64,000 bases of DNA from Entoloma clypeatum (lineage: Eukaryota; Basidiomycota; Agaricomycetes; Agaricales; Entolomataceae), in contig OY751495.1 of assembly GCA_963565915.1 (NCBI GenBank), positions 1,488,001 through 1,552,000 on the forward strand, given 5' to 3'. The notes beneath the pieces are model-generated. The model was given only the letters and a program-made list of their open reading frames with translations, searched no databases and was not told the origin of the DNA. Both the position numbers and the translations under genes were made by a program. Every line of letters begins with the position of its first letter. Positions within the stretch are counted from its first letter, which is position 1. Of this stretch, positions 51,575-61,348 are shown piece after piece.

Positions 51575-54500
51575 ATGCACAGACGACCGCCCCCTTCTAT
51601 CCGCCGCCTCTCCACCTCCCGACCTCCCGTCACCGTCACCGTTGGCATCCGGTCTCAGTTCTCTCCTTCACCACCTTGATCCCACATTTACATCTCCCAC
51701 TACAGCCGCGAGGACCCCAAGCGAATCTGGGAGCGCCGCGCCCCACTGACCCCCGACACGGTCCACTACCTCGTCTCTGAGAAGAACGTCCATGTCCACA
51801 TCGAGCCCTGCGACCGTCGCGTCTTTTCCGACGTGGAATACGCCAAGGTACGCGTCCTGTCCTACCCCCCGCCCCTTCAACTCTCCTCCGCGTCACATAC
51901 ATGATGGCTTTTCCCATAAAGCTCCACCCTCCGTGTACTTGACTTGGGTTCAACACGCTGTCACTGGGCCCCTGGCCATCGTCGTCCCACGTACTTACCC
52001 TCCTCTCCCACCCCTTTCTCTCCCGGTCCACCCCGCTCATGTTAGTTCTTTTTCTCCACAGGCTGGCGCCTGCATCCGATCCAACCTGAGCAATGCACAT
52101 ATCATCGTTGGCATCAAGGAGACCCCCCTAGAGGAACTCATCACCTCTCCTATTCCTACACCCACCGCGTCTCGGTCGCGTACCCATGTCATGTTCTCCC
52201 ATACCCACAAAGGCCAGCCATACAACACTCCGCTTCTCGCCCGCTTCGTGGGTCCCTCGCAAACGCCGCTCTCTCCCAGCATCGCTACACCCCGTCTTAT
52301 AGACTACGAGCTCCTCACCGACGAGGACGGCAAGCGCACAGTCGCGTTTGGCTGGTTCGCCGGAGGTTTGTTCAAAGCCACTTTTCTTCTCTGTTCTGAC
52401 TCAACCCCTCATCCCACAGTCGCCGGGGTATTTGAATCTCTCTCTGCTATGGCACACTCCCATCTCCAAATCGGCATCGCTTCTCCGTTCCTCGTGCGTG
52501 TTGGCGCCAATAATGTTAATCTTAAACACTCACTTACCCTCAGTACACGCCGCGCCCACATACCCACCCTTCGCTGGACAGTCTCCGTGCTGCGTTACGG
52601 AGCATTGGAAATAGAATCGCAGATGAAGGCACTCCTGCCTCCCTTGGTCCTTTTGTCATTGGGTTAACAGGGTATGGTTGTTCAACATCTGGAGCAGGAT
52701 CAACACTTTGACGTCCACAGAAACGGAAATGTATCCCAAGGGTGTCTCGCCATGTTGGAAGAGCTGCCTTTAGAACGCGTCCGCGCCAAGGATCTGCCCG
52801 CATTGGTTGCGAACAAAGGTATCTTAGTCTTCATCTTCCGCCCCTCAACCGAGCCTGACCATCGAATCCGCTGTCTAGACGCTGACCGACGCAAGGTAAA
52901 CGTCTCTCCCCCAAAGCCGCACATCAGACAATCGTTCAAGCACAAATCAACTTTCAGATATACCTCGTGCACACCCAACTAGAAGAATACCTTGTCCGCC
53001 TCGACGGCGGGACCTACAACCGCGAACACTACTATGCGAATCCCCAGTCCTACCGCTCCACCTTTGCAGAAACCGTACGCCGTCCCCCCCACCCACCAAT
53101 ACTAAACGAACCTGACAATCAATACTATTAGGTCGCACCCTACCTCACCCTGCTCCTCAACGGCATCGGCTGGTCCAACTCCTTCCCGCGCCTCATGACA
53201 AACGAGCAGCTCACCGTCGCGCTCGAACGCGCACAGGCCCTCGGCGGGGCTCGGTTGACAAACATAGGCGACATCAGCTGCGACGTCGAGGTCAGTCCGT
53301 GGCGCTCTCTGCTTTCAATCAACGCTGACCCCCCCTGGAAAAACCACTATAGGGCGGCCTCGAGTTCCTCACCCGCGCGACGACGCTCTCCTCGCCCTCG
53401 TACACCGTCCGCCCGCTGTCCCTCCCTGCGTCCCTCCCCTCCATCAACATGATGTCGGTCGACATCCTCCCGGCATCGCTGCCGCTGGATGCGTCGGTGC
53501 ACTTTTCGGGGGTGCTGTTGCCTTACTTGGAGGGTCTTGTGGGGCAGTACCGGTATTTGTCTGATAATGGAGGGGAGAGGAAGGGGGGAGGGTACGACGG
53601 GGCGCTGGCGAGGGCGACGATCGCGGAGGGCGGGAGGCTGAAGGAGAGGCATGGGTGGTTGCAAGGGGATGTTGATCGGTTTTATGGGGAGGAGGGGCAG
53701 GTGGGGCAGGTGGGGGTGTTTTCCCCGTCCGCATCGAAGAAGGAGGTGGTGGAGAAGGAGAAAGGAGAGCAGCAGCATCAGGAGAGTGGTGTGTTGAGGA
53801 AGAAGCGGGTGTTGATGCTCGGGAGCGGCATGGTGGCTGGGCCGGCTGTGGATGAGATCGCGAAGCGCGGGGACGTGCAGCTGTTAATTGGTTCGTTCTG
53901 CATTTCATTTCCTGTTTCTTAGGACCCTCTTTTGACTTTGGTCACTAGCGAGCAATTCTGTACACGAGATGGAGAAACTCGCAAGGGGCTATGAGAATGT
54001 GCAGTGCCGGGTGATCGATATTGGCGATAAGGCCGGGGTGGCGGGGTTGGTCGGGGAGTCTGATCTCGTTATAAGGCAAGTCCGGCTCGTTTGTCTTCGT
54101 CTTATTGCACATCCCTGACAATCTTGGTGATAGTCTGCTCCCTGCCGCACTACACGTCGACATCGCAGAGCTCTGCATCTCGCTGCGGAAACACCTCGTC
54201 ACGGCATCTTACATCTCCCCCGGGATGCGTGCGCTCAACGACCGGTACGCCTCTTCCTCCCTCCCCCACCTTTCATCTTCGTCATACTACGTCATCCCCC
54301 CCTCATATGCTCACTACACCTCCCCGCTTTCTCTTACGACAGCGCACTCGAAGCGGACGTCCTGCTGCTGAACGAGATCGGGCTCGACCCGGGCATCGAC
54401 CACTGCTCCGCCGTCGACCTCGTGTCGCGTCTCCGCGCGCAGGGCAAGGAGGTCGTCTCGTTCACGTCGTTCTGCGGGGGGCTCCCGGCGCCTGAGGTGG

Positions 54501-55703
54501 AGCACGTTCCGTTGCGGTACAAGTTTAGCTGGAGCCCGAAAGGGGTGCTGAGCGCTGCGTTGAATGGGGCGCGGTATCTTCTGGATGGGCGGGTGCGTTG
54601 TTTTTTTTTTTTGTGGTTTTTTTTTTGTGGTTTGGATACAGTCGCTTACGGGGGCTGCTGTGCAAGGTGGTCAATGTGGACGCAGACGATCTGTTGGACA
54701 AGAAGTCGTACTTTGAGCGGGTGCCGATCACGAGCGAGTTTGAGATGGAGGGGATACCGAATCGGGATAGTCTGGGGTATGCCGGGGTGTATGGGATTGA
54801 GGGTGCGAGGACGGTTTTGAGGGGAACTTTGAGGTGCCCTCCCTCGTTTTTTTTTTTGTTTTTTCAAAGCCCCCTTTTTCTAAACCTGTGTACACTCCGC
54901 CCCCCAGATACCCGGGCTTTGTCTCCCTCATGTCCGCGTTCAAACAGCTTGGGCTCCTCGAGACGACGCAGAGGATCCACCCGCAGCGGTGGACGGCCGT
55001 CGTCCCGCAAGCGATGGAAGCACGGCACGGCATGCAGGTCGGCAGTGTCGGAAAGGCGGTAGCGGCGGTTGTGCCCGCGGAGCAGCACGAAGAGCTGTTT
55101 GCGGCGTTGGAGTGGCTGGGGCTCGTCCCGCCTCGACACCACCAGGGGCAGAACCAGAACCAGAACCAGAACCGGAATGAGATGCCGTCGCTCCCGAAAG
55201 ATCCGATGGCACCGATAGACGTGTTTGCGCGGCTGTTGGCGGAGAGGCTGAGGTATGAGAGCGGGGAGAGGGATATGGTGGTGCTGTCGCATGAGGTTGT
55301 GGCGAGGCCGCCCGCTGCGAGGATGGGAGCGCAAGGGGAAGAAGATGGACAGAAAGAAGAAGTGTACACGTCCCAGCTGATCACGTATGGCACCCCGCGC
55401 GCGTCGGCGATGGCGCGAACTGTGGGGCTGCCAGTGGCGTTTGCGGCGCTGAATGTGCTGGACGGGAAGGTGGGCGGGTTGAAGGGGGTGTGCGGGCCGG
55501 TGGAAGAGAGCGTGTATAGGCCTGTGTTGAGGAGGTTGGAGGAGGTTGGGTTGGGGATGGAGGAGAAGATGAGGGTGGTGAGTTATGGCAGGGCGAGGGG
55601 AGGGAGGGGAGGTGGGGATGTGAGGACTGTAGAGAGGACGTTAGCGGAGAGTGGGGTGGGTAGGTTGGTGAGGAAGGGGGAGCGTGCTGCTGCGACGGCT
55701 TGA
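51575..55703 (+). CDS. Bifunctional lysine-ketoglutarate reductase/saccharopine dehydrogenase
   Basis: Fusion like animal and plant AASS: lysine plus 2-oxoglutarate to saccharopine, then to aminoadipate semialdehyde and glutamate. Fifteen exons, 1034 residues: 51575-51651, 51706-51847, 52062-52365, 52420-52493, 52544-52671, 52721-52818, 52879-52895, 52958-53074, 53132-53290, 53353-53890, 53949-54075, 54134-54244, 54343-54592, 54667-54833, 54908-55703. LKR half: RREDPKRIWERRAPLTPDTV and Rossmann FVIGLTGNGNVSQGCLAML. SDH half: VLMLGSGMVAGPAVDEIAKR, LLPAALHVDIA, LLNEIGLDPGIDHCSAVDL, AGVYGIEGARTVLRGTLRYP. The start MHRRPPPSIRRLSTSRPP resembles a mitochondrial presequence. Exon 7 is 17 nt, intron 11 is GC-AG, intron 2 is long (214 bp), intron 13 ends AAG. 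A Gln-Asn repeat sits in the last exon. Fungal lysine synthesis normally uses separate Lys1 and Lys9. Confidence 0.9.
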
Positions 55704-56056
55704 AGGAATGAATGCTTATTTTTTTCGCAATATCAACACGCATGTAACGCATCGTCAAAGCACATCTCTCTGTAGGATATCATCACCATTAGCTTATTAC
55801 ATTCTTTCAATAAATTGTACATACAAAATCCCTATGGCAATTAAATACATACATGGTGACTGCCTGCAAGGGTTTTCCGGGAGCATGTTAAAACGTGCTC
55901 CACCTCAGACGCTGGCAGGCCCCCGCAGAACGACATGAACGAGACGAGCCTGGGAGAAATAGGGAGGAGTATATGAAGTGGACTGGACGGCTCATTACAA
56001 ACAGAATTCTTTAAGGCCTAGGTCGTAAATCTTCCTCCGTTAAGTTGCCCTTGATC
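55704..56056. other. No gene seen
   Basis: Spacer between convergent genes, AT-rich in its first half. Confidence 0.45.
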
Positions 56057-56499
56057 CTAGTTCATTCCAGAGCTTGCACGGCAGGCTCCTCCTGCATGAC
56101 CTAGGAGTAGACCACGGCTTTTGCGCCATGGCTGATAGCAGGGCCGGCGGTCGGGTTTTTTGTTTTCAAAGTTGGCGAGAAAGTTGTTTTTCCACTCTTC
56201 AGACATATAGATGAGCCCGAGCCGTCGAAACTTCATTCTTCCAAGCCCAGATCCGATCTCATACATGTAGCCATCGCCTGGGACATATCTGCAATATACA
56301 TAAGATCAAGGTATATAGGTGAAACTTATATGAAGATTGGAACAAACCTGTTTTCGTTTGAAGTCAGGAGGATGGTTTGATCTGGAGCCAAAGGTAAAAT
56401 TGGGGATGTTTGCGAAGCTGTGAGGGACATTTGGATCGCAGATGTTACGAGCACGTTTGCAAGAATCCGGTGGGCTTGTGTCAGGCGCGATAGCGCCAT
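56057..56499 (-). CDS. Small hypothetical protein
   Basis: Two exons (minus), 56348-56499 and 56057-56288, joined by a 59-bp GT-AG intron with a clear TTGCAG acceptor, 127 residues. The N-terminus (MALSRLTQAHRILANVLVTS) is an amphipathic basic-hydrophobic helix that could target mitochondria. The second exon reads YVPGDGYMYEIGSGLGRMKF, then EEWKNNFLANFENKKPDRRP and a basic Cys-containing tail. I do not recognise the family. Confidence 0.45.
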
Positions 56500-56881
56500 T
56501 GCCTTCAAGAATACATTCGCTAGGCTGTCCGGTCCTCACCTCATGATTTCAGTAACTGGATATACAATAGTTACTCGAATTTGTATAAGAACAACGAAAC
56601 TTGAACGAAACGCACTGGAATTTTTGTTTTTACTCTTTAACGTGTCAACATCGACTTGATTGAAAACGCCGCCTCGGTAGCTCTTCTGCTCAGGAGGTTG
56701 ATCGTGTCATTCAGTACTGGGCTGTATTCAATTCATGAATATTGTGAGGAGTTCAGTCGAGAATTTTTTGAAAGAGCTTGAATCTGATGGGGAGCGAGGA
56801 CGCTCGAAGACATTTGTGGTGGAAGTTCAAGACAGGCTTTTCAGAGGAGACATTGTTCCGCTTGCACATGCCCTAAAAATA
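56500..56881. other. No supported gene
   Basis: A plus-strand frame near 56735 (VENFLKELESDGERGRSKTF) is open into the 3' end of MAK21 but lacks other support. Confidence 0.35.
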
Positions 56882-59800
56882 TCATATATCATCCTCCGGT
56901 CCATCCTCGATCATCTTCGCATAATCCTCATAGCTCGCAAACGTCGGCAACGACCGTAGCTTCTTCCTCATTTCCTTCCCTTTTGCTGACGAACTTTCGT
57001 CGCGCTTCCGCTTCTTCGTTTCCCCACCACCATCAATGCCGCCCCACTCTTCTTCCACTTCTCCTTCCCCTGCCTCCGAGCCGTCCCAATCGATGAGACC
57101 TTCGGGCACATCGTCGTCCAGCGGAATGAGATCCTCGTTGTCTGAGTCTTCTGCCAATGAAAGGTCGTCTTCATCTTCCTTCTCATCATCCTTCTGAACC
57201 TCGCCCTCTACACCATCCTCAGAATCTCCATCGTCGTCATCATCCACGTTTTCATCATCATCCTCATCGTCTATACCAAAGTCGGGCGGAAGTTCATCAC
57301 TGTCTTCCTCCATGAGATCGTCGTCGTCATCGCCCGGAGCTTTTGGGATACACCCTTTCATGGCCTGCATAGTCAATCATCAACGATCCTGTTCTAGCCA
57401 AGAAAAGTCGGCGAGCTTACCTTCCAGACTTCCTCTTCGTCCAATGCACTCCCTTCCTCGTCTTCATCAGCAACGACTGACTTCTCCTCTTCTTCTTCCC
57501 CCTCACTCTCATCCTCACTCCCCTCCACCTCCTTTGCACCCTTCTTCTTCGCTTTCTCCTTCTCACTTTTCCTCGTAAAGTACCTATGATAGAACAACTT
57601 TCCCATCATCAGCATTTCTAATTCAACACTCAAAAAAAAAAAAATCGCAAACCTGATCAACAGGCACATCCTCCACCCTCCTCTTCAAGAACCTCTCCTC
57701 ATTCATCCTCACCCCACCCACCTCCTCCACCTCGCCCTTCCTCAACTTGACCCCTCCCCCCTCATACCCGCTCGCTGCAGGCTGCATCGCGCTCCCACCC
57801 TTCGTCCTCCCTTGCTGGTGGTTCAAATTCCCATCTCCAGCTCCATCCCTATCCCCACCGCTCTTTACCCTTTTAGGATTCTTATACACAAACCGGTCCA
57901 AAAAGTGCGACAGCGTGTTCTGCGCGAGGTCCGCGCTCGCTGTCAGGGGCTGCGAGAGGAGTAGCTGGCGCGCGTGCAACGCAATGGCGGGATGGTAGTG
58001 GTGCAACAGGGGAGTCTTTCCATGAACCCACGTCAATCTTCCACCTTTTCACTTGAAAAAATCCGACTTACGAGCTCCCACAACGGAGACGCAGACGCAT
58101 GCGCATACCGTGGATCCCTCTTCCTCGGATCATACGCCTCCCTTTCCTTCACGTCAGACGGCGGCTCATTGATGAGCGTTCTCAGCCCAGGCACCGTGCT
58201 GAACAACTAACACACCCCGTCTCAGCCCCAACTTCATAAGGGAAAGGGAAAAGTGCACACACCTCGCCAAGCAAATACAGCCCCCCCGCGACAAACTCCG
58301 TCGCCCCGCCTCCCCCACTCACTAACACCTGCACAAACCTCCTCACCACCGCCTTGATCCGCTCGCCGCCCGCTTCCCCGCCCACATCGGCCTTGAGTGA
58401 CTTGAACAGCAGGTTGAGGTACATCGCCTGCTTGGATGACGTCGCGAGGCGCGTGTCGTGCAGCGACGCGTAGAACGTGCGGTAGTACCGGTCCGTTATC
58501 GACTTTGCCAAGCTCGACTGGGACTTGGACGGGGAGGCAGAGGCGGAAAGCGAGGAGCAGATCTGCTGGATGAGCACGAGCGCTTGCAGCGAGATGTTGA
58601 ATGTCGACGTATGCGTGATGAGGAAGAGGGTGTCGATGTGTTTGTTTAGCCTGATCCGAACGTCGTCGTCAGCTCCGGCCATATTTAAGAGTAAGAAACG
58701 AAGATACTGACCCGACATCCCCAGCATCGAGCTTTGCAAAAGGCAGCGCCCGATTGACACCCGTCAGTATCGCAGACACAAGCCGCGAGCTTGAGTCTTC
58801 AACCTCTGCAAACCCAGCCGCGCCCTTCACCTCTCTCTCCTTTCCCTTTCCCTTTCCCTTCTTCCCCTTCCCCTTCTTCCCACCCCGATCAATCACCCTC
58901 CCCTTCTTGTCCGTCACGACCTCACCATCGCCATCCTTCTCATTCCCCTCCCTATCATCTTGGTTCTCATCATGATCTCCGACACCCCGCCGCTCCCCAA
59001 GGATCTCCTTGAACATCTCAAAATACACATCAATCAACTTGAGAGCGACGTCTCTGTCCCCGGGCGCGAGGACGATCTGGTTGAACGTGATCGTGGCATA
59101 GTACCGCGCATGTGTGTTCCCCACCGCCGTCGCGGGTTTCTTTGCGTCCGTCACAGGGGATTTCGGCTTCGGCTTGGGGTCGGCGTTGTCCGTGAAGCGG
59201 ATGTGTTTCGCTTTCGGGGTGTCGGTCGTAGTGGTGGATGGGGGTGCAGGAGCGGCGGGACGAAGGACGAGCGCGACGATCTCGCGCGTGACGACGGATT
59301 TCATGGAGGGGTGTGTTTGGAGGAGCTGCAGGAGGTGGTAGGATGCGCGGGAGCAGAGGGATTTTTCGGCGTCGCCCTGGTTGGGGATTCGTCAGTTGTA
59401 CGTACTTTCGAAAGTGGGGAAGGGGTACATACGAGTTTGTTGACGAGGAGACGGAGTAGATTTTGTTCTTGCTCGGGTTTGTCCCGGAGGAGGGTAAAAA
59501 TGAGATTGAGGGATTGTGTGCGGATGTAGGGTAGAGGGTCTAATGAGAGGGTCTGTCCTTTCATCGTGAGTCACGATGAGGGAAGTCGAAGAGGGATACC
59601 CTACCTCGAGGATTTGTAGTATCGAGAAAAAGTACTTCTTTAGCCAATCCTCGAAATACCACACCAGCAAGTGCTGATCCGTCACACCCGGGTGAGTGAG
59701 TGGCTGATCTCGAACATACCTTTAGAGAAAGACGAAATCAGCTTTTTGTACACCCAAATGAAAACGAAAAAAAAAACGCACTTCAATTTCCTCTCAGGTG

Positions 59801-60510
59801 CCCCTCCCCCAACCCACCAATCCACCACGCACCTCAACGCCTTCAAACTCTCCTCCCTACCGCCCTTGCCCTTCCCGCGCTCCGCCATCCCCTTGAGGGT
59901 CTCGAGGGCCTTGGTATTGTGCACCGGGCTGCTCTGCACCAGCAGCGTGAGCGCGCTCAGGCGGTCGGAGAGCGTGCCGGACTGAATGATTTTTGTCAGG
60001 AAGGTAGATTCGGAAGCCGAGGAGGATGACGAAGAGGAGGTTTGGAAGGTGTGGATGTCGTTTTGGTGGAGGGTGGACGCTTTTTCGGTGAGTGAGGAGA
60101 GGTGGGAGGGTGTTAGAGTGGGAAGGGAGGTGGGAGAGGACGGGAGGGGCGGGATGGCAGCGTGCCACTGGGCGGTAGGCGGGAACACGAAAGGGGATTT
60201 GTGATTGAAGGTGACTTTGGTGGGAAGCTGGACCTTGGGTAAAACACGCGACGTCGCGGGTTCCTGTGCGTTATTCACGTCGAGATCGAGAGCTTCCAAG
60301 AACTTGGATACATCCTTTGCAAGTTGAAGCTAAAGATCGAAGCTGTTCAATGGATGATAGATTGGCGAGAAAAACGCATACATCTTCGGGGATGGCTGCA
60401 GACTTGTGACTGCTTGGAACTTCCTGAGTTTCTTTGACAACGGCATTTGTGTTGGACCTGAGATGTTGTTGTGCAGATGAGCTGCCTTTTCCCTTGCGGA
60501 GACGTCCCAT
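56882..60510 (-). CDS. MAK21: Noc1/Mak21 ribosome biogenesis factor (CBF/Mak21 family)
   Basis: Nucleolar protein that pairs with Noc2 on early 60S pre-ribosomes. Ten exons (minus): 60382-60510, 59782-60329, 59605-59719, 59433-59552, 58712-59376, 58263-58650, 58072-58206, 57653-58015, 57421-57597, 56882-57364, 1040 residues, about yeast length. Family marks: [57 protein letters not shown], the CBF domain ([50 protein letters not shown]), [15 protein letters not shown] and [21 protein letters not shown] Lys/Gly-rich insert ([17 protein letters not shown]) and a long acidic tail ([16 protein letters not shown]) are present. Three introns must end in AAG. CACGTG lies 19 bp above the ATG. Confidence 0.93.
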
Positions 60511-61348
60511 GGATGAGCGAAAATAAAGCCACGTGATCGTCGCAGGCTGCGGTTTACCTGGACTTGCTACTGATCGCTGCCCGTTACATCGCGCAAAGCG
60601 TTCCGATCGGTGCAAGCTGTGTTCGGCACTGTGTGGTGGGAGACCGACGGAATGTGACTGTGTATTCTCCAAAAACGGCCTTCTCATCCACAATCAAAAT
60701 TCTACCAGTGCTGAACATCGCGAGATTATAACAATCAGCGGCAGAGGCATTGCAAGGATCTTCGCAGAAATTTTGTAAATTGAGAAGCCGTCTTTGTTTC
60801 GGTCTTCCCACCACTAACTCGAAGAAGGATAGGTGAAAAATGGAAGAGGAAGTCCCGACTTCTAATCCTGACCTCGTGGTCGTTCTTGAAACAACCAGAA
60901 ATAACTGTGGAAGACCCCAGCTGCTGCGGGTCGCGACGTGCACTGGATAATATGGAAGTAACCCGATTGATCGTGGGCGCTGCCTTCGTTAACGTGGTTA
61001 TCTGCAGACTGAGCATCGTAAGGACTCCTCTGGGTCGAAGGACCGATGACCATCGTTCTTTCTCGTCATCTTATCATACAATGTGTCGACAAGCAAGCAA
61101 GTATGTATGTAGCAGATAATGACGGGAATTTAGATACAGGAAGTCCAACCTCAATCGGCCTTCCGTCCATCTCGTCATTGGCCAGCGTTCTGTAGACATC
61201 ACTCAGTCTTCAACAAAACGACGAGGAATATTTGCGTGGGAAATCCGGATGACGCCACCCGCGATTCGGTCCCGTGACACGTTTTGGGCAGGTAATTAAG
61301 AGGGGACCGACCCTTGTGGCGTTTTGCTTGAATCCCCCCCACCAACGA
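60511..61348. other. Divergent spacer MAK21/CNNM with CACGTG
   Basis: CACGTG at 60530-60535 close to MAK21. No gene seen in the remainder. Confidence 0.45.

Noticed and set aside
53347..53908. Minus-strand Pro/His-rich frames opposite LKR/SDH
   Set aside because: Antisense shadows of a GC-rich exon with no start context or family.
57312..58036. Plus-strand Ser/Pro-rich frames opposite MAK21
   Set aside because: They are complements of the acidic and basic low-complexity exons of MAK21.
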